Shown: positions 27,802-36,648 of the stretch, one piece after another | Position numbering within the stretch: position 1 is the first letter of the stretch | Layout of the letters: each line of letters opens with the position of its first letter | Assembly (NCBI GenBank): GCA_024692605.1 | Contig: JAILMQ010000154.1 | Coordinates: 1-62,280 of the forward strand | Direction: 5' to 3' | DNA: 62,280 nt | Origin: Eubacterium sp. | GTDB lineage: Bacteria; Bacillota; Clostridia; Lachnospirales; Lachnospiraceae | Made by a program: the position numbers and the translations under genes | The notes under the pieces: model-generated | Seen by the model: only the letters and a program-made list of their open reading frames with translations | Database searches by the model: none | Told to the model about the DNA's origin: nothing

Positions 27802-28659
27802 ATGTCACTTGGATTTGTTCTTGAAGGCGGCGGAATGCGAGGTATTTATACATCCGGCGTTCTTGATGAGTTTATGTTAAATGGAATAAAGGTTGATGGA
27901 CTTGCAGGTGTTTCTGCAGGAATCATACATGGTTTATCCTATGTATCTGAGCAGTATGCCAGAAACATCAGATACTTTGTTAAATACAGATCAGATAAAA
28001 GGTTCATGAGCTTTAAGTCCATGTTCAACACAGGAGATCTTTGTGAAACTGAGTTCTGTTATCACGAAATACCGGAGAGTCTGGCACCTCTTGATTTTGA
28101 AAAGTTTAAGGAGAATACAGCAAAGGGGTTCAAGGTTTATTCAGTTGCAACTAATCTTGAAACCGGTAAAGCTGAGTATCTGGAGATAAAGGATGTCTTT
28201 AGTCAGATGGATGCGGTTCGTGCTTCGGCATCCCTTCCTCTGGTTTCACAGATAGTTGAGTATAATGGGATGAAGCTTTTGGATGGGGGTTCATCAGACA
28301 GCATCCCACTTAAGGCTATGCAGAATCTTGGTTTTGAGAAGAATATAGTTATTCTCACAAGACCGGCAGGCTATATTAAAAAGCCGGACAAAAGCATGCC
28401 TTTGATGAGAAGAATGTATAAGGATTATCCTGAATATCTCAAATGTTGTGAGGGAAGGTATAAGGAATACAACAAAGAGCTTTTATATGTAGATAAAGCT
28501 GAGATGGATGGTAAAGCTTTTGTTATTCGACCAAGCAGATATATCAAGATTTCCAGATCTGAGAAGGATATTGAAAAGATCAAGAGGATGTACAAGCTTG
28601 GAAGGTTTGATGCTCAGAGAGCATTGGCCGGAGTAAAGGAATTTATTAATGGGGATTAG
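27802..28659 (+). CDS. Patatin-like phospholipase
   Basis: A 285-residue patatin/RssA-family serine hydrolase. The oxyanion loop GGGMRG (about residues 8-13), nucleophile Ser38 in GVSAG (GxSxG), and catalytic Asp161 in DGG are all present, so a Ser-Asp dyad lipase is expected; likely acts on phospholipid or acyl esters in the cytosol. I place the start at ATG 27802, directly after the preceding stop (TGATATG); a GTG at 27781 in the same frame lies inside the upstream gene. Its presence among c-di-GMP genes suggests, but does not prove, a functional link. Confidence 0.88.
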   Translation: MSLGFVLEGGGMRGIYTSGVLDEFMLNGIKVDGLAGVSAGIIHGLSYVSEQYARNIRYFVKYRSDKRFMSFKSMFNTGDLCETEFCYHEIPESLAPLDFEKFKENTAKGFKVYSVATNLETGKAEYLEIKDVFSQMDAVRASASLPLVSQIVEYNGMKLLDGGSSDSIPLKAMQNLGFEKNIVILTRPAGYIKKPDKSMPLMRRMYKDYPEYLKCCEGRYKEYNKELLYVDKAEMDGKAFVIRPSRYIKISRSEKDIEKIKRMYKLGRFDAQRALAGVKEFINGD

Positions 28660-28662
28660 ATA

Positions 28663-31600
28663 ATGGTTACAGGCAGGATTGCGGTACTACTGGGGCAGGC
28701 CGACGAGGGTTATCAGAGAGATTTTGTAAGTGGAATAATGCAGCAGGCGTTTGAGATAAATTATGATGTCTGTGTTTTTTCCATGTATATAAAGTACCAG
28801 AATAGCAAAGAACGCGAAGTCGGCGAGTCTAATATCTATAACCTTATTAATTATGACATGTTTGATGGTGTCATCATTCTTTCCGATACAATTCAGACAC
28901 CCGGAATAAATGAAAAAATAGAGGAACATATTCATGAAGTATTTGATGGTCCTGTTGTTTGTGTGGACACGGATAGCAAATACTTCTATTCTTTTTGGAC
29001 TGACGGATATGATGTTATCTATAAGATCGTATCCCATATGATAGAAGAGCATGGCCTTAAGGATATGGCATTTCTTACAGGAAGAAAAATGCATATTCAT
29101 TCTATAAGAAGACTTGAGGCATACAAAAAAGCTATGGAAGATCATGGCTTTGAAGTCAGAGATGACAGGGTCTTCTATGGAGATTTCTGGTATACAAGTG
29201 GTACCGGCTGTGCAGAGAGACTGCTGAGAGACAGAGATAATCTCCCGGAGGCTGTCATATGCGCTAATGACTGTATGGCCATTGGTTTAGCCGATGAATT
29301 AACACATAACGGAATCAGGATTCCTGAAGATATTGCAGTTGCAGGTTATGGTGCAACTGAGGAGGGAAAAACTTGTCCAAAGTCCCTTACATCAGGAATA
29401 ATACCTGCAAAGGAATATGGAGCATATTCTGTGACCTGCCTTATGGACATCATGGAAGGGAAAGAGGTTAGTGAGTTTTCCTTTGAAGCAGACTTCTATC
29501 GGGGTGAAAGCTGTGGATGCGTTGATCAGTCTGTTATGGGAAATAGAATTGCAAGAGAAGAGTGGTCAAACATTGATAATGAAGAAGGCTATTTTTCTAT
29601 GCATAATTATCTTCATGATGATATTTTCCTAGGAAATAGTCTTGAGGAATATATCAATATCGTATATGAAAATATCTTCCAGCTGGAGGATGTGGACAGA
29701 CTGAGTATTGCCCTTAATCAGGTTTGGTTGGAAGAGGATAAGCTTTTTGCTCTGGATAACTCTGAGGATGGATATTCTGATAAGATGCTGGATGCTCTTT
29801 CATATTATAAACATAATTCCGGAAAGGGAAGGGTAGGCGGATTCGAACTGTTTGATTCAAAACAGATGTTACCGGATCTGGATTATATGGCTTCACCCAG
29901 AGGTTACGTGTTTACGCCACTTTATATGGAGAATATAACCTTTGGATATGCAATGGTAAGCTACGGCGAAAACCCCAGAGCCTATGATGAAACCTTCAGA
30001 TTATGGATAAGAACTGTATCCCGTGGACTGGAAGTCCTAAGAAGAAACATGGTAATAGATTATTATAAAAATCATTACTTTGGACTTAAGGATATGGTGG
30101 ACAAACAGTCCAATGACAAGAAGGTCTTTGGAAGAATTAAAGATAAGGAATTATCAAGAGATGAGATAAGAGAATTAGAAGAGGTGGAGCGGATTCTGAA
30201 CCATAATCTTCTTACATATCATTTCCAGCCTATTGTAAATGCGGTGGATGGAGAGATCTACTCATATGAGGCATTAATGAGATCGGATTCTGAATGGAAG
30301 ATTCCTCCACTTCAGATTATAAAACAGGCAGATAAATTAAACAGACTGGCGGATGTAGAAAAAGCTACATTTATAAATGTTTTAGATATAGTAGATAAGA
30401 ATAAAAAACTTTTTGATGGTAAAAAGGTTTTTATTAACAGTATACCCGGCAGCGGGCTTGAGAAGGATGATTATTATAAACTGAAAAATCTTCTTGGAAA
30501 GCATTCTGATTATGCTGTTGTGGAGATTACAGAGCAGGCAGAGCTTCACGATGCGGAACTTTCAGATATAAAGAATAATTTTAATGAGATGGGTATTGAA
30601 CTGGCAGTTGATGATTATGGAACCGGTTACTCCAACATAAGTAATCTTCTCAGATACATGCCGGATTACGTGAAGATTGACCGTTCACTTCTTACGGATA
30701 TAAATGACAGTTCCCAGAAGCAGCATTTTGTTCGAGAGACAGTAGAGTTTTGTCATGCTAACAATATCAGGGCGCTTGCAGAGGGAGTTGAAACTTCAGA
30801 AGAACTTGCTACTGTAATCAGACTTGGAGTAGATTTTATCCAGGGATATTACGTATCGAGACCACTTCCGGAAATAGTTTCTTCTGTTGATAGTAATGTA
30901 AAAATGGAAATCAACAGATATCATCGGGAGATGGAGGACGGAAGTGTTGATAAAGCTTATATAGCCGGGCAGTTTAACAGGATCAATCTCAGCAGTATCA
31001 TAAAGGATAAATTTAAGTCCATAGTGATCGGAGATGCAAGTTCCACATTTAGAGATATAACTATAGTTGGAGCTCCCGGGGTTTCCAATGAAATAACTCT
31101 TGAAGTTCTGGAAGGCTACGATGGCAGAGTTATTATAGAAAATGTCAATATTACAAGTATTAAGAATCGTCCTTGCATAAAGCTGGCAGAAAACAGCAGT
31201 CTGACTCTTCGACTTAATGGAACCAATTCTCTGAATGGAGGAGGAATCATGGTACCTGAATCCTCCAGGATTACATTTGAAGGAGATGGTGATCTTAATA
31301 TAAAGGTGGCTGCATCGGAGAATTATGGAATAGGAAATGAGTTTGATAAAAGACATGGCCTTATTGAGTTCTATCAGGATGGAGAAATATTTATAGAATC
31401 CAAGGGAAAGACCTGTGTCGGAATCGGATCCGGTGAAGGCGGAGATATAAGAATTAATAAAGGTAAATACACCATTAACGTCAATGGAGATGATGGAGTT
31501 GGTGTCGGTTCCTTCCGAGGCAGTGATAATCTCATAATTCACGATTGTGATCTTCAAATCAATACCGTGGTTCGAAATGGCGTATGTCTGGGAACCTATG

Positions 31601-32013
31601 AAAAAAACATAAGTATAGACGCCTGGAGATCTTTGATCCAGTGTACTGCAGCCGGAAAAAACATTACAGCAGTAGGTACATTTAATGGGGAGTATGCAGA
31701 TATATTCTTACATGATATGAGTATGACTACCAGTGTGAGAGCGGATTATTCCACAGGTCTGGGAAGCTATAATGGTACATCTAAACTTGTAGTGGAAACA
31801 GCTGCATATGTATATCAGGGTATGGGAAAATATGCTCTTGCCTATGGCGGCAAATCTGAAAACTCCGGTGCAAAGTTCAACAATGCCGACATAATAATAG
31901 ACCTGAAATCTGATGGCGGAGTTGCGTCAATGATTAAAAAGGAAAACTCAGAAATAAAGTATAGCCGATGCAAGATGATAATTAATGGAGAAGAACAGTC
32001 GGTTGACTTTTAA
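28663..32013 (+). CDS. LacI-type sensor - EAL phosphodiesterase - beta-helix-like fusion
   Basis: A 1116-residue protein with no signal peptide or membrane segment. Residues about 3-290 resemble the ligand-binding half of LacI/GalR regulators (IAVLLGQADEGYQRDFVSGIMQ, then PEAVICANDCMAIGLADEL and IPEDIAVAGYGAT) without the DNA-binding helix-turn-helix. A middle region (about 300-490) may be GAF-like. The EAL domain (about 505-745) is intact: E536-A-L-M-R540, D650-D651 in DDYGTGYSN, KIDRSL, AEGVET, QGYY. The last 350 residues show short repeating beta segments rich in G/N/D (GIGSGEGGDIRINKGKYTIN), similar to right-handed beta-helix or Cthe_2159-type carbohydrate-binding domains, normally extracellular. 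I infer a sugar-sensing c-di-GMP hydrolase. It begins three bases after the lipase stop. Confidence 0.82.
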   Translation: MVTGRIAVLLGQADEGYQRDFVSGIMQQAFEINYDVCVFSMYIKYQNSKEREVGESNIYNLINYDMFDGVIILSDTIQTPGINEKIEEHIHEVFDGPVVCVDTDSKYFYSFWTDGYDVIYKIVSHMIEEHGLKDMAFLTGRKMHIHSIRRLEAYKKAMEDHGFEVRDDRVFYGDFWYTSGTGCAERLLRDRDNLPEAVICANDCMAIGLADELTHNGIRIPEDIAVAGYGATEEGKTCPKSLTSGIIPAKEYGAYSVTCLMDIMEGKEVSEFSFEADFYRGESCGCVDQSVMGNRIAREEWSNIDNEEGYFSMHNYLHDDIFLGNSLEEYINIVYENIFQLEDVDRLSIALNQVWLEEDKLFALDNSEDGYSDKMLDALSYYKHNSGKGRVGGFELFDSKQMLPDLDYMASPRGYVFTPLYMENITFGYAMVSYGENPRAYDETFRLWIRTVSRGLEVLRRNMVIDYYKNHYFGLKDMVDKQSNDKKVFGRIKDKELSRDEIRELEEVERILNHNLLTYHFQPIVNAVDGEIYSYEALMRSDSEWKIPPLQIIKQADKLNRLADVEKATFINVLDIVDKNKKLFDGKKVFINSIPGSGLEKDDYYKLKNLLGKHSDYAVVEITEQAELHDAELSDIKNNFNEMGIELAVDDYGTGYSNISNLLRYMPDYVKIDRSLLTDINDSSQKQHFVRETVEFCHANNIRALAEGVETSEELATVIRLGVDFIQGYYVSRPLPEIVSSVDSNVKMEINRYHREMEDGSVDKAYIAGQFNRINLSSIIKDKFKSIVIGDASSTFRDITIVGAPGVSNEITLEVLEGYDGRVIIENVNITSIKNRPCIKLAENSSLTLRLNGTNSLNGGGIMVPESSRITFEGDGDLNIKVAASENYGIGNEFDKRHGLIEFYQDGEIFIESKGKTCVGIGSGEGGDIRINKGKYTINVNGDDGVGVGSFRGSDNLIIHDCDLQINTVVRNGVCLGTYEKNISIDAWRSLIQCTAAGKNITAVGTFNGEYADIFLHDMSMTTSVRADYSTGLGSYNGTSKLVVETAAYVYQGMGKYALAYGGKSENSGAKFNNADIIIDLKSDGGVASMIKKENSEIKYSRCKMIINGEEQSVDF

Positions 32014-32081
32014 TATATCAATCGTATAATTATATTAATACTTTTGAATATATATGAAACTGAATTTGGGGAGGTTAATAT

Positions 32082-33350
32082 ATGGACAAAAAGATAAGTA
32101 CAATGAGAGGGATTGTAAAGGGATTTGCCAATGCAATGAATCTTTTACAGCCGGAAATACATAGTCATCATCAGCAGGTTGCGTATCTGTCCTATAATAT
32201 TGCGGATAAGATGGGATATGATGAAAGCGACAGATTAATGATAATCTATGCTTCACTTTTCCACGATGCAGGACTTTCTATACTGCCGGAGACTGATGAA
32301 GAGGGTAAGAAGATTACTTATAAATTCAGTGAAATAACTGAAGCGGGCGCCAGCATAATCGGTGAGTCCCCGAAATTCAATTTTATCAGAAAGGTAATGC
32401 TTGCCGGTAGATTCAGTGATAAGATGGATGATCTGTCCTTTGCAATGGCAGATGATATGAAGAAAGCATTTATCTTTAGTCAGATAATCTGTCTTGCAAA
32501 TGCTGTTTCCGAAATGATAGATTATAAAAGATCTGCATTAAATCAGATTCCGGATATATGTGAGGAAATATCTGAGATGGCAGGAAATGAGATATCAGCA
32601 GAGGTTATAGAAGCATTCCTGACACTTCAGGATGTGGAATATATGTGGATGAATCTTCTTCATATGCCGGATGCTTATCTGGAATATATTCCTGCAAACA
32701 GAGATGTTTCTCTGGATGAGACTATTGAGTATTCAAGAATCATGTCCAGAATAATTGACTATAGAAGTTCATATACTGCTATGCACTCCTCAGGTGTGGT
32801 AGTTCCTGCAGTCAGACTTGCAGAGCTTATCGGAATGTCAGAGGAAGAGTGTAAGAAGATAATGATCGCAGGATATCTTCATGATATCGGAAAGCTTACT
32901 ATTCCAAAGAGTATTCTGAATAAGAATGATAAGCTTACGGATGAAGAGTTCAATGTAGTTAAGGAACATGCTTATTATACATATATTCTGTTGAAGGATA
33001 TCCCCGGATTTGAGCAGATCAGAGACTGGGCAGGTCTTCATCATGAGAAACTGGATGGAGCAGGATATCCCTTCGGACTTAAAGCAGATGATATTCCTAT
33101 GGGGGCACGAATCATGGCTGTTGCAGATATATTCTCTGCCGTTGCCGAGATCAGACCTTACAGAGCGGGAATGTCAAAGGAAGAGGTTATAAAGGTGCTT
33201 CATGACGGAGCCCTTGATGGAGCTCTTTCCAGATATATAGTAGAACTCATGATAACTAACTATGATGATATCTATGAGAAGAGAGATATCGAGGTTAGAA
33301 ATGAGGGCGCAAGGTATTATGCCGCAGTTGTAAACTCGGATGAGGAATAA
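32082..33350 (+). CDS. Cytosolic HD-GYP protein with two HD domains
   Basis: A 422-residue soluble protein. The C-terminal HD-GYP domain (about residues 230-405) is complete: H267-D268 in LHDIGK, then HHEKLDGAGYP, so it should hydrolyse c-di-GMP. The N-terminal half (about 10-215) starts like a second HD domain (HSHHQQVAYLSYNIADKMGYDESDR ... FHDAG) but lacks the GYP part, and may be regulatory. AGGTTAATAT precedes ATG 32082. It lies 68 bases after the EAL fusion and closes the c-di-GMP block. Confidence 0.87.
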   Translation: MDKKISTMRGIVKGFANAMNLLQPEIHSHHQQVAYLSYNIADKMGYDESDRLMIIYASLFHDAGLSILPETDEEGKKITYKFSEITEAGASIIGESPKFNFIRKVMLAGRFSDKMDDLSFAMADDMKKAFIFSQIICLANAVSEMIDYKRSALNQIPDICEEISEMAGNEISAEVIEAFLTLQDVEYMWMNLLHMPDAYLEYIPANRDVSLDETIEYSRIMSRIIDYRSSYTAMHSSGVVVPAVRLAELIGMSEEECKKIMIAGYLHDIGKLTIPKSILNKNDKLTDEEFNVVKEHAYYTYILLKDIPGFEQIRDWAGLHHEKLDGAGYPFGLKADDIPMGARIMAVADIFSAVAEIRPYRAGMSKEEVIKVLHDGALDGALSRYIVELMITNYDDIYEKRDIEVRNEGARYYAAVVNSDEE

Positions 33351-33359
33351 TAATTTATA

Positions 33360-33950
33360 ATGGAATTATTTGCTTTTATATTTACAAGCTTAATGTTAGG
33401 AATTGGATTGGCTATGGATGCTTTTTCGGTATCCATGGCCAATGGTTTGAATGAACCTAAAATGAGCAGTAAAAAGTTTTTTGGAATAGCTTTTACATTT
33501 GCAGCATTTCAGTTCATCATGCCGGTTATAGGATGGATACTGGTTCATACCATTATAAGTATCTTTGATGTGCTCGAGGTGTTTATTCCATGGATAGCTC
33601 TTATACTTCTTGCCTTCATAGGTGGAAAGATGATTATAGAAGGGATTCGTGGCGGCGGTGAAGATGAGGAAATCGTCAGACTCGGAAAGGGAACTTTGAT
33701 AGTGCAAGGTATTGCTACATCAATAGATGCACTTTCTGTTGGATTCACAATAGCTGATTATAGCCCGGTTAAAGCATTTCTCTGTTCAATGATCATTTTT
33801 TTAGTTACATTTATCATATGTGTTGCCGGAATAAAAATTGGCAAAGCTATTGGAATGAAATATGCAGGAAAGGCGTCGATATTTGGTGGGATTATACTCC
33901 TTATCATTGGTATAGAAATATTCGTTAAGGGCGTTATCTTGACAAGTTAA
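33360..33950 (+). CDS. mntP: MntP family manganese efflux pump
   Basis: A 196-residue DUF204 protein with two repeats of three membrane segments. The acidic motifs typical of MntP are present in TM1 (GLAMDAFSVSMANG) and TM4 (GIATSIDALSVGF). MntP exports Mn2+ to avoid toxicity. It starts 10 bases after the HD-GYP stop and may be co-transcribed. No yybP-ykoY manganese riboswitch fits in the short gap. Confidence 0.93.
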   Translation: MELFAFIFTSLMLGIGLAMDAFSVSMANGLNEPKMSSKKFFGIAFTFAAFQFIMPVIGWILVHTIISIFDVLEVFIPWIALILLAFIGGKMIIEGIRGGGEDEEIVRLGKGTLIVQGIATSIDALSVGFTIADYSPVKAFLCSMIIFLVTFIICVAGIKIGKAIGMKYAGKASIFGGIILLIIGIEIFVKGVILTS

Positions 33951-33958
33951 ATCAATTA

Positions 33959-33997
33959 AACTATGATATTTTCTGTTGTAAAATATCATAGTTATAT
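33959..33997 (+). terminator. Terminator-like hairpin after mntP
   Basis: A perfect 14-bp stem (33959-33972 with 33980-33993, arm AACTATGATATTTT) with a 7-base loop; the T-run is interrupted. Probably ends the c-di-GMP/mntP transcript before trpS. Confidence 0.65.
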
Positions 33998-34021
33998 TTA
34001 TGTAAAAAGGTGATTATAAAA

Positions 34022-35026
34022 ATGGAAACAAATGAAAAAAAGAAAGTGCTTCTAAGCGGTATTCAGCCTACAGGAGTTTTTACACTTGGTAACTACATAG
34101 GAGCAGTAAGAAACTGGAAAGAATTACAGGAAGAGTATGAGTGTGCATATTTTGTTGCGGACCTTCATTCTCTTACAGTCCGTCAGGATCCTGCAGAACT
34201 GAGAAAGCATAGTAAAGAGGCGTTTGCACTTCTTCTTGCATGTGGTCTTGACCCTGAGCAGAGTCTTCTGTTCATACAGAGTCATGTTCCTACACATGCT
34301 GAGCTTGGTTGGATTCTTTCCTGCTATACACAGTTTGGTGAGCTCTCAAGAATGACACAGTTTAAGGATAAGTCATCTCAGCATCCTGAGAATATCAATG
34401 CAGGTCTTTTTGATTATCCTGCACTTATGGCTGCTGATATACTTCTTTATCAGCCTGATTTTGTTCCTGTTGGAGCGGATCAGAAGCAGCATATTGAGCT
34501 TACAAGAACTATTGTAAACAGATTCAATGGTATCTACGGAGATGTGTTCCGTATGCCTGAACCATATATCCCTAAGAATGGTGCTAAGATAATGTCTCTT
34601 CAGAACCCTACTAAGAAGATGTCTAAGTCTGATGAGAATCCAAATGCATGTATCTCAATACTGGATGAGCCTGATGTTATTATGGCTAAGTTCAGAAGAG
34701 CGGTTACTGACAGTGATACAGAGGTAAGATTTGCTGAGGGTAAGGATGGAATAAATAACCTTATGACTATTTATTCTGCATTTACCGGACTCAGTATGGA
34801 GGATATTGAGAAAGAGTTTGCCGGAAAGGGATACGGCGACTTTAAGAAGGCTGTAGGAGCTGTTGTTGCTGACGGACTTACACCTATAAGAGAAGAGTTC
34901 AAGCGTGTTTCAAATGATAAGGCATATCTTGAACAGTGCTATAAAAAAGGTGCAGAAACAGCTACTTATGTTTCAAGAAAAACTTTAAATAAGGTTAAAA
35001 AGAAGGTGGGACTTCTCCCACTTTAA
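34022..35026 (+). CDS. trpS: Tryptophan--tRNA ligase
   Basis: A 334-residue class I aminoacyl-tRNA synthetase charging tRNA-Trp. The HIGH-equivalent region is SGIQPTGVFTLGNYIGA and the second signature is KKMSKSDEN, both as in bacterial TrpRS. I choose ATG 34022 (AAGGTGA lies upstream) over an in-frame GTG at 34010. It is followed after 17 bases by cardiolipin synthase. Confidence 0.97.
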   Translation: METNEKKKVLLSGIQPTGVFTLGNYIGAVRNWKELQEEYECAYFVADLHSLTVRQDPAELRKHSKEAFALLLACGLDPEQSLLFIQSHVPTHAELGWILSCYTQFGELSRMTQFKDKSSQHPENINAGLFDYPALMAADILLYQPDFVPVGADQKQHIELTRTIVNRFNGIYGDVFRMPEPYIPKNGAKIMSLQNPTKKMSKSDENPNACISILDEPDVIMAKFRRAVTDSDTEVRFAEGKDGINNLMTIYSAFTGLSMEDIEKEFAGKGYGDFKKAVGAVVADGLTPIREEFKRVSNDKAYLEQCYKKGAETATYVSRKTLNKVKKKVGLLPL

Positions 35027-35043
35027 AAAGCGGAAGATTATAA

Positions 35044-36639
35044 ATGAAGGTAAAAAATTACAGTACTGAAGATAATCAAATAAGGCTTACAAGATATAGA
35101 AAGAAGGGTCTTCTTCGTGTGTTGTTCAGCAGAATGATGCTGATCGGAATTCTTGTGGTGCTTCAGGCTTTAATTTTGGCATTTATTTTAGTTATATTTA
35201 CCGAGTTTGCAACTGAATATACGGTCATGATGAGAATCTTTGTATTTTTCATGGTCATATATCTCTTTAACAGTGATATGGATTCTTCGGCTAAACTCAC
35301 CTGGCTGATGCTCATAAGTATATTTCCGATTCCGGGTAGTACATTCTTCTTCTTTACTCAGACTGAAGTGGGACATCGTAATCTTAAGAAGCGAATGATA
35401 GGTATTATGAAGAATACCAAGAATGCCATTAAGATGGATGAGAATGTATATAATGAACTTGAGCAGGAAAGTCTTGGTGTAAGTGAACTCTGTAATTACG
35501 TGAATAAAACCGGATGCTTTCCTATCTTCAAAAATTCTTCTGTAGATTACTATCCGTCCGGAGAAGAATTTTTCGTGGCTTTGGAAGAGGAACTGAAAAA
35601 GGCAGAAAAGTTTATATTTATTGAATATTTTATAATAGCAGAAGGATATATGTGGGGCAGGGTGCTTAAAACCCTGGTGGATAAAGCTAAAGAGGGTGTT
35701 GAAGTCCGTGTTATGTATGATGGAATGTGCGAGATGAAACTTCTTCCGCATGATTATACAGACAGATTAAGACAGCTTGGCATTCAGGCAAAGAAGTTCG
35801 CACCTATTCGTCCTTTTATTTCTACCTATTACAACTACAGAGATCACAGAAAAGTATTTGTTATTGATGGAAAGGTTGCCTTTGGTGGCGGAGTAAATCT
35901 TGCTGATGAATATATAAATAAGATAGAGAGATTCGGTTACTGGAAGGATACAGCTGTAATGGTGAAGGGAGAGGCAGTCAAAGCCTACACCCTTATGTTC
36001 CTTCAGATGTGGGCATCAGATGGTTCGGAATTAGAACTTAAAAATTATCTTGATGATCCGGAAGTAGTTGACATAACTCCGGATAATAACCTTGGATTTG
36101 TTATGCCTTATAGTGACATTCCACTTGATGATGAGAAGGTGGGAGAGAATGTTTATATGGATGTCCTTAATCGTGCCACAGATTATGTCCATATAATGAC
36201 ACCTTATCTGGTGCTTGATGATGAGACTCTCAATGTTATTAAATATACAGCAAACAGAGGTGTGGACGTTAAGATAATTCTTCCGGGAATCCCGGACAAG
36301 AAGGTTGCATATTCTCTTGCTAAAACACATTATAAATCACTTTTGAAATCCGGAGTGAAGCTATATGAATATACTCCAGGTTTTGTTCATGCAAAAAACT
36401 TTGTCTGTGATGATAAGAAGGCTATTGTAGGCTCCATAAATCTTGATTACAGAAGCCTTTATCATCATTTTGAATGTGCCACTTATATGTATAAATCTCC
36501 TGCAGTAATGGATGTTGAAAAAGATTTCCAGGAAACACTTTCAAAGTGTAAGCAGGTTACTTTTGAGTCGGTGGAAAAGGATAAGCTATATTATAAAATA
36601 GTGGGAGGACTTGTAAAAACAATTGCTCCACTTATGTAA
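35044..36639 (+). CDS. cls: Cardiolipin synthase
   Basis: A 531-residue phospholipase D-type enzyme that condenses two phosphatidylglycerols to cardiolipin. Two or three N-terminal membrane segments (about residues 25-110) precede two HKD motifs: His268 (HRKVFVIDG) and His449 (HAKNFVCDD). Both catalytic motifs look intact and length fits bacterial ClsA-type enzymes. It lies between trpS and the MBOAT gene. Confidence 0.94.
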   Translation: MKVKNYSTEDNQIRLTRYRKKGLLRVLFSRMMLIGILVVLQALILAFILVIFTEFATEYTVMMRIFVFFMVIYLFNSDMDSSAKLTWLMLISIFPIPGSTFFFFTQTEVGHRNLKKRMIGIMKNTKNAIKMDENVYNELEQESLGVSELCNYVNKTGCFPIFKNSSVDYYPSGEEFFVALEEELKKAEKFIFIEYFIIAEGYMWGRVLKTLVDKAKEGVEVRVMYDGMCEMKLLPHDYTDRLRQLGIQAKKFAPIRPFISTYYNYRDHRKVFVIDGKVAFGGGVNLADEYINKIERFGYWKDTAVMVKGEAVKAYTLMFLQMWASDGSELELKNYLDDPEVVDITPDNNLGFVMPYSDIPLDDEKVGENVYMDVLNRATDYVHIMTPYLVLDDETLNVIKYTANRGVDVKIILPGIPDKKVAYSLAKTHYKSLLKSGVKLYEYTPGFVHAKNFVCDDKKAIVGSINLDYRSLYHHFECATYMYKSPAVMDVEKDFQETLSKCKQVTFESVEKDKLYYKIVGGLVKTIAPLM

Positions 36640-36648
36640 GGTGTGTCT

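Noticed and set aside
33351-33359. Manganese (yybP-ykoY) riboswitch for mntP
   Set aside because: Only nine bases separate mntP from the preceding gene, too short for the riboswitch.
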